Assembly: GCA_945860295.1 (NCBI GenBank)
Contig: CAMAQH010000003.1
Span: forward strand, 1 to 64,000
Direction: 5' to 3'
DNA: 64,000 nucleotides
Origin: Prosthecobacter debontii
Lineage (GTDB): Bacteria > Verrucomicrobiota > Verrucomicrobiia > Verrucomicrobiales > Verrucomicrobiaceae
Position 1 is the first letter of the stretch. Each line of letters opens with the position of its first letter. This document shows, piece by piece, positions 43,749-52,488 of this stretch. A model generated the notes under the pieces. That model did not search any database and had not been told where the DNA came from. It was given only the letters and a program-made list of their open reading frames with translations. The translations under genes were made by a program, and so were the position numbers.

Positions 43749-45947
43749 TTAGTGATTAAACAAAAACTCCTTTGATCCCATCAAACTCCAGAAGATGTCT
43801 TCCAGGGTGGTGCGGCGGTCTTCGGGTTTGGCGGTGGCAAGGAGTTGGGTGGCTTTCGCGATTTCGCGCTCGGTGGGTTCGCGAGTGAGCGTCACAAGAT
43901 AGGCTTCTTCGATGATCTTGGCGTCGGGTTGCTTGCTGGCGAGCAGGGCGTCTAGACGGTTGTCTTTTTGCGAGAGTTTGAGGTTTAGGGTCTCGCCATT
44001 CGCGATGTGGAGGGCCTGGGCCATGCTGGGTTCATTGGTGCGCTCGCATTCGCAGGTGGCGACGCGGTCGGCGCGGCCGAAGCTCTTGAGGAAGTAGCTG
44101 GCGATGTTGCTGTCGGGCAATTGCAACGCGCGAAAGCCCATGGGGTAACTTTCACTGGTGCCGCGGTTGGCGTTGCGTTTGTCGATCTTGAACGTCGTGG
44201 GCGCGGCGGTGACCTGCGAGATGGTGTCGAGCAGGATTTCGGCTTTGAGACGACGCGGGACGTAGTGCGAGCCGTAGCGGAGGTCTGTGATGTTTTCGGA
44301 CAGGGTGATGCTGCTGCGCTGATACGTCTCGCTTTGCAGGATGGCGCGCATGAGTGCCTTCAAATCGAATTTGTGCTGCACGAAATGCGCGCAGGCGGTG
44401 GTGAAGAGTTCTTCGTTGCTGGCGGCGTTGGTGACGCGGAGGTCATCGACGGCTTCGACGAGGCCTGCGCCAAAGAAGTTGGCCCACACGCGGTTCACGA
44501 TGGCGCGTTGGAACAGTTTGTTGTCGGCACCGGTGAGCCAGTTGGCGAGCACGATGCGGCGATCCTCGGTGGAGGTCATCGAGATCGGCGTAGTGACATC
44601 GAGCGGGCGCGGCGGCGGCGGTTTACCGGTGAGCGGGGCGACGAGATCGCCCTGCGTGTCGGAGAACAGCACGCGCTCATCAGCCTGCGTGCCGTTCTTG
44701 GTGCGGACGCGGGCGAATAGATTGGCGAAGCCGTAGTACTGCTCGTTGGTCCATTTCTCCATCGGGTGGTTGTGGCACTTCGCGCAGCCGATGGAGGTGC
44801 CGAGGAAGGCGATGCTGACGGTTTCGGCGCACTTGGTGGGTTCGTCATTTAGGACGAAGAAATTCACGCCGCCGTGCTCCAGTGTGCTGCCAGTCGCGGT
44901 GAGGAGATCGCGCACCATGGCATCCCAGGGTGTGTTGGCGGCGACGTGACGGCGTATCCAATTGTAATACGACCACATCGCGGTGGGCGCGAGTTTGTCG
45001 CCATTGACGAGCAGCAGGTCGCTCCAGCGATGCGACCAGTAATCGACGAACTCCGGTCGCAGCAGCAACGAGTCGATGAGACGATCGCGTTTGTCAGCGG
45101 CTTTATCGGCGAGGAAGGCGTGGGTTTCACCAAGCGTGGGCAATACGCCGATGGTGTCGAGAAAAGCACGGCGAAGGAACTCGTGATCTTCCGCGCGGAC
45201 AGATGGCGGGATGTTCAGCTCACGCAGTTTTTTCAGCGTGAGTTCGTCGATGAAGTTGCGCGGCTTCAGCGCGGTGAAGGCGGCGGAATCGACGTTGCTG
45301 GCGTTCGGAATCGTGATGGTGGCGAGCGCGAGGCGGCTCAGATACCACGCGCTGACGCTGCCTTCACCGCTGCCGGTGGTTTTGATGAGGCCGGTGTCAT
45401 CCACGGTGGCCACACTGGCATTGGTGGCGTTGTATTTGGTCCAGCGCGTGACGTCCTCGCTGTGCCCGTCGCTGAACTTTGCGGTGACTTTTAGCTGCAC
45501 CGTTTTGCCCGCCTGCGTGACGAGATGCGGATGCGAAACATCGAGCGACACGATGCGCGAATCATCCGCCTTCGGCCCCGGCGCACCAGCGGCGATCCAG
45601 TCAGCGATGGCTTTGTATTCGGGCGAGTTCACCTCGAAGCGCTTGTCGCCCTTGTGAGGCACCATCTTGGTCGATTTGAGCAGTAACAAACTGCGCGCCG
45701 GGTCTTCCATCGTCAGCCTGCGGCCATTCGCACTGCGCGTGATCGAGATCCAGTCGCCCTCGTCATCAAAGCCGCGCAGTGAAAGCCGAAAGCCTCCCTG
45801 TCCGGCAGCAGCACCATGACACGCACCCATCGCACAGCCGTAGCGCGTGAGGATCGGCTGGATGGTGTTGCGGAAGGACGGGGCTTCGGCGGACTGAAGC
45901 GTCGAAGTGAGAAGCGTGAACAGAATGATGAGACGGAGCAGATTCAT
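43749..45947 (-). CDS. DUF1549/DUF1553 (PSD1-type) protein with cytochrome-like and Ig-like regions
   Basis: 732-residue exported protein; ATG 45947 opens MNLLRLIILFTLLTSTLQSA. A C-x4-C-H cytochrome-like motif is at Cys38-Cys43-His44 (GCAMGACHG), followed by FRLSLRGFDDEGD. Residues about 150-230 look like a bacterial Ig-like (Big_2) domain (QLKVTAKFSDGHSEDVTRWT). DUF1549 follows, with the second heme-type motif GCAKCHNHPMEKW; then DUF1553 (NRVWANFFGAGLV, ILQSETYQRSS, PRRLKAEILLDTISQVT). It is intact, unlike the copy at 12621-13990. Its natural DUF1501 partner is upstream, but a toxin-antitoxin pair separates them. Confidence 0.9.
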   Translation of the reverse strand: MNLLRLIILFTLLTSTLQSAEAPSFRNTIQPILTRYGCAMGACHGAAAGQGGFRLSLRGFDDEGDWISITRSANGRRLTMEDPARSLLLLKSTKMVPHKGDKRFEVNSPEYKAIADWIAAGAPGPKADDSRIVSLDVSHPHLVTQAGKTVQLKVTAKFSDGHSEDVTRWTKYNATNASVATVDDTGLIKTTGSGEGSVSAWYLSRLALATITIPNASNVDSAAFTALKPRNFIDELTLKKLRELNIPPSVRAEDHEFLRRAFLDTIGVLPTLGETHAFLADKAADKRDRLIDSLLLRPEFVDYWSHRWSDLLLVNGDKLAPTAMWSYYNWIRRHVAANTPWDAMVRDLLTATGSTLEHGGVNFFVLNDEPTKCAETVSIAFLGTSIGCAKCHNHPMEKWTNEQYYGFANLFARVRTKNGTQADERVLFSDTQGDLVAPLTGKPPPPRPLDVTTPISMTSTEDRRIVLANWLTGADNKLFQRAIVNRVWANFFGAGLVEAVDDLRVTNAASNEELFTTACAHFVQHKFDLKALMRAILQSETYQRSSITLSENITDLRYGSHYVPRRLKAEILLDTISQVTAAPTTFKIDKRNANRGTSESYPMGFRALQLPDSNIASYFLKSFGRADRVATCECERTNEPSMAQALHIANGETLNLKLSQKDNRLDALLASKQPDAKIIEEAYLVTLTREPTEREIAKATQLLATAKPEDRRTTLEDIFWSLMGSKEFLFNH

Positions 45948-45960
45948 GGGCTTTAAAAGG

Positions 45961-46255
45961 TTACCCGATGCGATCACGCCAGATGTCTGGTTTGCGGCGG
46001 TCGTGCATGACTGCGTAGATGGTGATGAGTTCGGGTTCGTGGTGATAGTAGAACTTGTAGGGGAAAGCGTTTGAGGCGGAAAACCTGGCAGCCATTGCCG
46101 ACGGGTTGGTAGCGTTGCGGATCTTTGAGAATGTCTTGAATGGCAGCTTCGACTTCTTGGATGAACCGAGGTCCGGCGGAGAGGCTGCGGCTTTGATACC
46201 ACTCGGCGGCTTCACGATATTCGATCAACGCCGCTTGATTGAAAACGAACTTCAT
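45961..46255 (-). pseudogene. ParE/RelE-type toxin gene disrupted by a frameshift
   Basis: The first 65 codons from ATG 46255 give a normal toxin N-terminus (LIEYREAAEWYQSRS, GPRFIQEVEAAI, QVFRLKRFP). The matching C-terminus (YKFYYHHEPELITIYAVMHD, RRKPDIWRDRIG) lies in another frame ending at 45961. The switch point is a run of four C on the coding strand (plus-strand G at 46060-46063); removing one base restores a continuous 97-residue ParE-length protein. As it stands the first frame ends in an unrelated tail. This is either an inactivating indel or, less likely, a +1 programmed shift. The antitoxin gene overlaps by 4 bp and looks intact. Confidence 0.8.
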
Positions 46256-46491
46256 GCACGACCAAGAACGGCTTCACGCACCTGACGCAGGGCTTCTTCG
46301 CCCGGAATCAGCTTCATTTTGCCTGAGCGCACATCCTCTATGCGGCGGGTGACCTCCTCGATCTGAGCGGACTCGATCTCGGCATCGTCTGGCACACTAG
46401 CGACGAGTCGCTCGGCAAGCTCAAGGCGGCTTTCTGGGGCGAAGTTCATGGCTTCGACCAAAAAGGAATCCAGGGTGAGTGCAGCATTCAT
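46252..46491 (-). CDS. Addiction-module antitoxin
   Basis: 79-residue protein of the addiction-module-component family that commonly precedes ParE-type toxins. It begins MNAALTLDSFLVEAMNFAPE, then has SRLELAERLVASVPDDAEIE, and ends in a charged helix (EEVTRRIEDVRSGKMKLIP, GEEALRQVREAVLG). The ALxLxxxERxELAExLxxSv pattern is typical of these antitoxins. The gene overlaps the toxin start by 4 bp, the usual coupling. It sits between the DUF1501 and DUF1549/DUF1553 genes and so interrupts their normal pairing. Confidence 0.85.
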   Translation of the reverse strand: MNAALTLDSFLVEAMNFAPESRLELAERLVASVPDDAEIESAQIEEVTRRIEDVRSGKMKLIPGEEALRQVREAVLGRA

Positions 46492-46517
46492 GGCGGGGTG
46501 AGTTTAGCTCAGATTCA

Positions 46518-47897
46518 TTACGCAAACAGCTCCTTGATCGCCTGCGTGCCGAAATCGACGACGGGATAGGGGCGGCCTTGAGGGCCGGGGAGTTCAGTGT
46601 GGAGATCGACGCCGAGGGCTTGGTAGATGGTGGCGACGATTTCCTTCGGGGCGACGGGGCGCTCGGTGGGATAACCACCAATGTCGTCGCTTTTGCCGAT
46701 GACTTCGCCGCCTTTGATGCCGCCACCGGCGAAATTGACCGTCCAGCAGTTCGGCCAGTGATCGCGACCACCGGCGGGATTGATCTTGGGCGTGCGGCCG
46801 AATTCGGCGAGGCAGGTGACCATAGTGTCGTCGAGCATGCCGCGCTGGAAAAGGTCCTCGATGAGGGCGCTGTAGCCCTGGTCATACATTGGGGCGACGA
46901 TGTCGCGCATGCCTTCGATACTGGTGAAGGGTTTGGAGCCGTGGATGTCCCAGGTGATCTCGCCGAAGACGGTGATGAAGGTGTTCACGGTGACAAAACG
47001 CACGCCGCGCTCGACGAGGCGACGCGCAAGTAAGCAGCTCTGGCCGAAGCGGTTCAAACCGTAGCGCTCGCGCACTTTCAGCGGCTCTTTCGTTAGATCG
47101 AAGGCCTCGCGGGCCTGCGTGCTGGTCATGATGCGGTAGGCGGACTCGAAGTTGGAGTCCATGAGCTTAGCCTGCTCGCTGTATTCAAAATTGCGCACGC
47201 TGCTGTCCACGAGCTCGCGCATTTCACGGCGGCGTTCGAGGCGCACCTCGCTGATTTCCTTCGGCGGCAGCAGATCGGGCACTTTGAAATCCTTCTCCGA
47301 CGGATTCGCGTTCAAGACGAAGGGATCATACGCTTTGCCGAGGAAGCCCGCGTCCTGGCCGTGCGGCATGTTGCCGCCAGTGGGGCCCATGGACTCCGGG
47401 AGGATGATGTGGGCTGGCAGATCGCTGCGGCGGCCCTGCAGGAATTCGAGAGCGCTGCCGACGTGCGGCGTGTTCACGCCGCCGGTGAAAAGACGGCCCG
47501 TCTGCATCATCTGATGCCCGGTGTCGTGAACGGCGGCAGCGGTGTGGTAGCAAGAACGCACGAGGCTGAATTTGTCTGCGATCTTCGCATGCAGCGGCAG
47601 GATCTCGGAGATTTCGAAGGCATTACTCTTCGTGCGGATCGGCTTAAACGGCCCACGAATCTCGCTCGGCGCATCCGGCTTCATGTCCCACAGATCCTGC
47701 TGGCTCGGCGCACCGAGGTTGAAGATCATGATGCAGGCCTTGTTGCTCTTTTTCGGGTCAACTTTGCCCTCGGCCTTCAGTTTGGCGAAGCCAGGCATCG
47801 TGAGGCCGATGGCGCTCAAAGCGCCGGCGGAAAGGAAGTCGCGGCGTGTGATGCCATCACATGTGGTGACGGCAGCTTTATCAGTGAAGGTGAACAT
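46518..47897 (-). CDS. DUF1501 protein
   Basis: 459-residue second DUF1501 protein of the window. A signal region with Arg-Arg (ITRRDFLSAGALSAIGLTMP) precedes the domain. Typical parts are KACIMIFNLGAPSQQDLWD, LVRSCYHTAAAVHDTGHQMM, TGRLFTGGVNTPHVGSAL, CLLARRLVERGVRFVTVNTF, TCLAEFGRTPKIN and GRDHWPNCWTVNFAGGGIKGG. It is the first gene of the minus-strand run DUF1501, antitoxin, broken toxin, DUF1549/DUF1553, cytochrome/WD40, Gfo/Idh. That gene set is a known PVC neighbourhood. Enzymatic activity is unproven. Confidence 0.9.
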   Translation of the reverse strand: MFTFTDKAAVTTCDGITRRDFLSAGALSAIGLTMPGFAKLKAEGKVDPKKSNKACIMIFNLGAPSQQDLWDMKPDAPSEIRGPFKPIRTKSNAFEISEILPLHAKIADKFSLVRSCYHTAAAVHDTGHQMMQTGRLFTGGVNTPHVGSALEFLQGRRSDLPAHIILPESMGPTGGNMPHGQDAGFLGKAYDPFVLNANPSEKDFKVPDLLPPKEISEVRLERRREMRELVDSSVRNFEYSEQAKLMDSNFESAYRIMTSTQAREAFDLTKEPLKVRERYGLNRFGQSCLLARRLVERGVRFVTVNTFITVFGEITWDIHGSKPFTSIEGMRDIVAPMYDQGYSALIEDLFQRGMLDDTMVTCLAEFGRTPKINPAGGRDHWPNCWTVNFAGGGIKGGEVIGKSDDIGGYPTERPVAPKEIVATIYQALGVDLHTELPGPQGRPYPVVDFGTQAIKELFA

Positions 47898-48103
47898 GGG
47901 CGTGTGGAGCTAACGGATCGAAAAAACTAAACGGGATGCGAAGAGGACTTTGATTCAGAATTTGAGCGGAAGAGTTCAGCTTTTGCCACCTCCCTTTGAT
48001 TATACGCCATGGGTGAGGGAAGCAGAATGGACAATCCCACTTTCATGAATGGGTCTTTCAGGGCCTCTTCATTGAGGGTGATCTAATCGTCTGGAGTATT
48101 CGG

Positions 48104-48691
48104 CTACGGATCAAAGGCTGCTACGACATGCGGAGCTTGGCCCGTCTTGATGGAAAAGACTTCAGGACTGGCGGCGTGAGCATCTGACTCAAAGCGCTCA
48201 GCTAGGTCGGCGACGAACTCTTCCATGGCCTCTGGCTTGGCAGGAAAAACAAAGAGCGAATGGCGATCTGGGCAGGCGACCCAGATCTCTTTGCCAAACA
48301 TCTCCTCGAAGACCTGCGGCAAAGATGGGGCGATGAGCAGACAGGCCATGACAGGGCGATCACCACGATAGACGGCGTATTGCACTTTGCCCTGCGCGTC
48401 CTTGATGAGGTCTGGCTTGAGTGTGAATAGAAGTTTGTCGGCGGCTTTTTCGGCACGCTTGGCATAGGTTTCTGGACTGAGGCCGAGGCGCATGAAGTCT
48501 TCTTTGGAGTACACTTCAATGCCGGGTGTTTCTACGATCTCACGTGCTGGAGACAGCACGGTTTTCTCTGCACCCTCAGGTATGATAGAGCGCTCGGTGC
48601 GGAGCACACGCGGCTCAGGCAGCATGAGCAGGGACTCCTGACTGTAGGCGATCACGGTGAGGCTAAAGAGAAAGATGAGGCAGCGATTCAT
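48104..48691 (-). CDS. Secreted protein of unknown function
   Basis: 195-residue protein. ATG 48691 opens a short hydrophobic signal (MNRCLIFLFSLTVIAYSQ). The mature part is mostly charged helical with GIEVYSKEDFMRLGLSPETY, then KLLFTLKPDLIKDAQGKVQY, AVYRGDRPVMACLLIAPSLP and ending IKTGQAPHVVAAFDP. No domain that I recognise; TonB- or cystatin-like motifs are not present. It is divergently placed from ruvA, with the starts 88 bp apart. Confidence 0.6.
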   Translation of the reverse strand: MNRCLIFLFSLTVIAYSQESLLMLPEPRVLRTERSIIPEGAEKTVLSPAREIVETPGIEVYSKEDFMRLGLSPETYAKRAEKAADKLLFTLKPDLIKDAQGKVQYAVYRGDRPVMACLLIAPSLPQVFEEMFGKEIWVACPDRHSLFVFPAKPEAMEEFVADLAERFESDAHAASPEVFSIKTGQAPHVVAAFDP

Positions 48692-48779
48692 GGAGAAACC
48701 ATGCATGACATCCGCTGGAGTCGCCAGTCTGGAGATCAAAGCTCTTGCGCGATCTCCGCCACGCGCCTTCATCAGCGGC

Positions 48780-49394
48780 ATGATCGCCTTTCTTCGTGGG
48801 AAACTCGTCGAATCCATGCCGCACCGAGCCATCGTCGATGTCGGCGGAGTCGGCTATTTGACGAACATTCCACTCACGACTTTTGACCGTCTGCCGCAGC
48901 AAGGCGGCGAGGTGACGCTGCTCACGCATCACCATGTCACGGAGCGTGAGCACACGCTGTTTGGCTTCTTCACGAATGATGAGCGCGATCTGTTTCGCCT
49001 GTTGATGGATCGCGTGTCTGGCATCGGGCCAAAGATGGCGCTGTCGGTGCTGAGCGGAATGCCAGTGACCGCTTTTAAAGATGCGGTGATCCGCAACGAC
49101 ACCGCCGCTTTGGCCCGCATCAAGGGCGTGGGTAAAAAGACAGCGGAACGAATCGTGTTGGAACTGAAGGACAAAGTCGGTGTCGTGGATGCCTGGCAGG
49201 CAGCACAAGTGGCGAAGGGGACTCACGATCCGCGACAAGAGGCGATGAGCGACGCGGTGCTCGGCCTGATCGCGCTCGGTTACAAGCAGAGTGAGGCGCA
49301 AAAGGCAGTGAACGAACTGGTGAAGCAGCCGGGCTTTGACCCGGCGACGAGTGCGGACAAGCTGATCCGCGAGGCGCTGCGGGTGCTGCAATAA
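48780..49394 (+). CDS. ruvA: Holliday junction branch-migration protein RuvA
   Basis: 204-residue DNA-binding subunit of the RuvAB branch-migration complex. ATG 48780 gives the standard opening MIAFLRGKLVE and GVGYLTNIP of the OB-fold domain I. Two helix-hairpin-helix motifs in domain II are visible (VSGIGPKMALSVLSG and IKGVGKKTAERIVLEL). Domain III is at the C-terminus (SDAVLGLIALGYKQSEAQKA). Length matches the family (about 200). ruvB and ruvC are not in the window. The open frame extends upstream of 48780, but that part reads antisense to the neighbour's leader. Confidence 0.97.
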   Translation: MIAFLRGKLVESMPHRAIVDVGGVGYLTNIPLTTFDRLPQQGGEVTLLTHHHVTEREHTLFGFFTNDERDLFRLLMDRVSGIGPKMALSVLSGMPVTAFKDAVIRNDTAALARIKGVGKKTAERIVLELKDKVGVVDAWQAAQVAKGTHDPRQEAMSDAVLGLIALGYKQSEAQKAVNELVKQPGFDPATSADKLIREALRVLQ

Positions 49395-49395
49395 A

Positions 49396-50124
49396 TTACG
49401 GCCCAAAGATCACCGGCCCCGGCACCATCTTCACACCGCCAGTGCCGAGTGGGTTGCCTTTGGTTTCTTCGATGGTGTCCACGATGTTGTGCTTGAAGTT
49501 CACACTGAGACTGCCGGTCTCGACCTTGATGTAAGTTACGGTTTGAAAGGGCCGGCCAAAGACATCGAGGCTGGTATTGTATTGCGGCACGCGTTCGAAG
49601 ATCACGTATTCGAGCTTCTCGTCTTTTCCTGCGGCGCTGAGCTTGCTGGATTTGCGCGAGGGCTTGCCCATAGAAGCTAGCACTTCTTCACTCGTCATGC
49701 CGAGAGCGATCTGATGCACGGCGATAAGCGCTTCGACCTGGGTTTGGCGCTCATGCAGTTTCTTTAAGTTAGGCACCAGATTCGGATCAGGGGAGAGGGC
49801 ATCGGTCATGCGTATCCAGCCCGAGGTGTCGCCATGACGAGCTTTCCCACGCACTCGAAAGGCGGTGTCAGAAATACCCACAAGTTTCACCAGCGTGCCG
49901 GGCATCATGGAGCCGATGGCGCGGTCGAGCTTTGCACTCACATAGATCGGCGCGTCAGTGAGGATTTTCAGAATGACAGGCTTCGACAAGATATCCTCGA
50001 CGTGAATGGTGCCAGGTTCGACGGCGAGACGAGAGGTGGGCCGACGAAACGCCGTTTGCGCGGGAGTTTGTTCGGCAATGAAAACAGCGACCAGTGCCGC
50101 CAGAACAAGAGAGATATTTTTCAT
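49396..50124 (-). CDS. Exported protein with SH3-like and SmpA/OmlA-like parts
   Basis: 242-residue protein; signal peptide MKNISLVLAALVAVFIAEQTPAQ. The middle (PVILKILTDAPIYVSAKLDR, LVKLVGISDTAFRVRGKA) resembles a small SH3-like beta barrel. The later segment HQIALGMTSEEVLASMGKPSR, followed by YVIFERVPQY, matches the start of SmpA/OmlA (BamE)-like modules. Probably periplasmic or lipid-associated; the role is unknown. It is convergent with ruvA, with one base between the stops. Confidence 0.6.
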   Translation of the reverse strand: MKNISLVLAALVAVFIAEQTPAQTAFRRPTSRLAVEPGTIHVEDILSKPVILKILTDAPIYVSAKLDRAIGSMMPGTLVKLVGISDTAFRVRGKARHGDTSGWIRMTDALSPDPNLVPNLKKLHERQTQVEALIAVHQIALGMTSEEVLASMGKPSRKSSKLSAAGKDEKLEYVIFERVPQYNTSLDVFGRPFQTVTYIKVETGSLSVNFKHNIVDTIEETKGNPLGTGGVKMVPGPVIFGP

Positions 50125-50181
50125 GGCGTGGTGGAGAGCAGCAAACTCAGACGCCGCTTCAAAACCCTTTGTTCAGACACA

Positions 50182-50640
50182 TCAGACTGCTGCAGGCAGA
50201 AGACGTGCAGCGGCTTCACGTCCGATGATCATGAGGCGCTGCTTTTCGTCTTCACTGAAGTCGTGAGGCAGAAGCATGCCGATACCAAGTGTGCCGCAGA
50301 GGCGGGTGCCATCCATCATGGGCACAGCGAGACTGCCCTGCACCTGGGTGATTTTGGCTCCGGGCTTGGCTACGCCACTGGTGTCAGTTTGCAGATTGCA
50401 CAGCTCCACAGGCTGCTGGCGCTCAGCGGCGGCACCGGCGATGCCTTTACCCACGGGAATGGACTGAATGAGCGGTATGATCTGTGGCGGGATGGCCTGG
50501 GCTGCGACGAGCTTTAGGTGCTGATCTGCCGGGTCAAGCCGATGCAGCGTGGCGGTGGTGCAGCCGAACTCGGTGGCGACGGCGCTGAGAAATTGACTCC
50601 AATCGGCGTCACTGGGGGATTGAGGCAGGGAGAGGTTCAT
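50182..50640 (-). CDS. Stand-alone GAF-domain protein
   Basis: 152-residue cytosolic protein that is essentially one GAF fold. It has FLSAVATEFGCTTATLHRLD (first helix and strand), IPVGKGIAGAAAERQQPVEL (the loop with the common GxGIAG motif), then QGSLAVPMMDGTRLCGTLGI and the final helix FSEDEKQRLMIIGREAAARLL. GAF modules bind small ligands or cyclic nucleotides; without an output domain it may be a free sensor or fRMsr-like, although the methionine-sulfoxide-reductase cysteines are not clear. Ligand unknown. It lies upstream of the SmpA-like gene on the same strand (57-bp gap). Confidence 0.82.
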   Translation of the reverse strand: MNLSLPQSPSDADWSQFLSAVATEFGCTTATLHRLDPADQHLKLVAAQAIPPQIIPLIQSIPVGKGIAGAAAERQQPVELCNLQTDTSGVAKPGAKITQVQGSLAVPMMDGTRLCGTLGIGMLLPHDFSEDEKQRLMIIGREAAARLLPAAV

Positions 50641-50706
50641 GATGGGAAATCGATATTGTCTGAGTCAGGGGCGGAGGCTACTCTGAATATACATTACTCC
50701 TCAACC

Positions 50707-51318
50707 ATGAAAAACCGCGCTGTCTATCTTGGCCTTTCTTGGCTCGTCCTTGGTTCCACTGCTTTTGCCCAACTCGGCAGGATCATCGGCCGCACCGTCT
50801 ATCACGATGATAAATCACGTACTGAGTCGGTCAGTGACCCGAGCACCCGTGAGATGGTGGAAACCACCTACACGGCAGACAACACCATGACCGTGAAGAA
50901 GGTTTTCCTTCTCAATGAGAAAGGCGAGCCGCTGCAAGGCAACGTGTATGATGGACGCGGCAATCTGGTGGCGCGCTGCAAGTGCCTCTTTGATGAGTAT
51001 GCGCGCCGCAAAGAAGACCAGCTCATGAATCTGAATGGTGAGGTGTTTCAGCGGGTGGTGCATGAATATGATTCCGCAGGTAAAGCTAAGCCCCCGCAGG
51101 TGATCAATCTCAATGCCAGCGCGCCGAGCATCCGCCCGCAGTCGGTGGACTTCACTCAGGGTGGAGCAGCTCCAGGCGCGACTGATCCGGCCTCACGATT
51201 TGCCCCGGTGCAAATGCCAGGTGCTCCTGCCAGCGGTGTCGCGCCAGTGACGCCGCCTTCGGATCAGAAACCGAAGCCTAGTTTCTTCAAGCGCCTCTTC
51301 CAGAAAAAGGAGAAGTAA
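50707..51318 (+). CDS. Secreted protein of unknown function
   Basis: 203-residue protein with signal peptide MKNRAVYLGLSWLVLGSTAFA from ATG 50707. The next 120 residues are a small polar domain (VYHDDKSRTESVSDPSTREM, then TVKKVFLLNEKGEPLQGNVY and DGRGNLVARCKCLFDEYARR) with an RHS/MORN-like YDGRGNLVA turn. The last third is Pro/Ala-rich low-complexity and ends in basic FFKRLFQKKEK. Not recognised beyond that. Confidence 0.6.
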   Translation: MKNRAVYLGLSWLVLGSTAFAQLGRIIGRTVYHDDKSRTESVSDPSTREMVETTYTADNTMTVKKVFLLNEKGEPLQGNVYDGRGNLVARCKCLFDEYARRKEDQLMNLNGEVFQRVVHEYDSAGKAKPPQVINLNASAPSIRPQSVDFTQGGAAPGATDPASRFAPVQMPGAPASGVAPVTPPSDQKPKPSFFKRLFQKKEK

Positions 51319-51319
51319 G

Positions 51320-52435
51320 TTAGGCCCGATCCGCGACCGCCAGCACCTCATCGGCCGTTCGCATCGCAGCATCTGGGACGCTGATGGGCAGCATATTGAT
51401 CCGCATCTGCTGACCGACCTCACTGTTGTTGGCCAGCACTTTAGCCACGGCTTCACCCGTAGCTTGGGCGATCTCTGTGCGGTAGGCGCATTGACGGGAA
51501 AGCAGCATCTCCGCATTCCCTTCCTCCTGCCCCGGCACGACGTAATCAATGACTGCCGGAATACGCGCCGCGAGAACTTCATGCATGATGGCGCCGCCTG
51601 CTTTGCAGATCACCACGTCATGCGTGCGCAGCATTTCAGGAATGCGGGTGGTCCATCCGATGATCTCGACCGGCGAGCCTGAAAGTGAGTCGATAAACTT
51701 TCTCAGCACATGATAAAGCCGCGGGCGGTGCTTGCCCACAGGGAGAGTCAGCTTCACACCCGCATTGAGCAGAGGCCGGAGAGACTCAAGTGTCGCCGCG
51801 ACGTGACTCGCTGCGGTCGATGGCAGATAAAGAATGCGCTGCCCCTGCACCTCACTGACTGCGGCAGGCAGTGTCTCGGTGAATTGCAGACTCACTGGAA
51901 AGCCTGTGACGCGGACCTTGTTCACGGGCACGCCGAGCTTTTGCACCACGTCATCCGTCTCCACATCTGCCACACAGTACAGGTCGCTAGGCTGGACCAG
52001 CCAGATGGGATGAACGCTGATCGAATCAGTGATCACCGTCACCAGTTTAGGCACGACCACGCCTTGGTTTTTTAATGCCGCCAGCAGACCCGCATAGAGC
52101 GGGTAGGTGCTCACGATGACGCGCGGCTTGAGCATTTCGATTTTGGATTTCAATCCCTTCACCAGCGGCATCAGCCAAAGGCTCTCCTGCTGATTCATGT
52201 CAGATTTCCCCAGCAAATGGTAAACCAACCTCCAGGCGCTCGGGAAGTGCGTGATGGCCATCTGATAAAGGCTGTTGAGCACACTCGCGATGCGTGGCTG
52301 CACCTCTTTGAACAGATCAGACACCTGTACTTCTTCACCTGGACAAAGCCGCCTGAGCGCCTCCGCCGTTGAGGCCGCCGCAGTGTTATGCCCATCACCA
52401 AAACCAGCAGTAAGTACAAGTATCACGAGCGCCAT
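51320..52435 (-). CDS. MGDG synthase-type glycosyltransferase (GT28-like)
   Basis: 371-residue enzyme of the processive diacylglycerol glucosyltransferase/MGDG synthase family. The acceptor-side start is LTAGFGDGHNTAAAST (the family GDGH motif), followed by PRVIVSTYPLYAGLL and VTVITDSISVHPIWL. The nucleotide-sugar half contains RILYLPSTAASHVA, GWTTRIPEMLRTHDVVICKA and GGAIMHEVLAARIPAV, the typical donor-binding stretch, then GQEEGNAEMLL. It probably makes a glycolipid at the inner membrane. Sugar and lipid specificity are not visible. It ends one base after the convergent gene at 50707-51318. Confidence 0.85.
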   Translation of the reverse strand: MALVILVLTAGFGDGHNTAAASTAEALRRLCPGEEVQVSDLFKEVQPRIASVLNSLYQMAITHFPSAWRLVYHLLGKSDMNQQESLWLMPLVKGLKSKIEMLKPRVIVSTYPLYAGLLAALKNQGVVVPKLVTVITDSISVHPIWLVQPSDLYCVADVETDDVVQKLGVPVNKVRVTGFPVSLQFTETLPAAVSEVQGQRILYLPSTAASHVAATLESLRPLLNAGVKLTLPVGKHRPRLYHVLRKFIDSLSGSPVEIIGWTTRIPEMLRTHDVVICKAGGAIMHEVLAARIPAVIDYVVPGQEEGNAEMLLSRQCAYRTEIAQATGEAVAKVLANNSEVGQQMRINMLPISVPDAAMRTADEVLAVADRA

Positions 52436-52488
52436 CGCTGGCGGTGAATGAGCTGAAACTCAAATGAAAATCTCGGCTCCTTGCTGCA

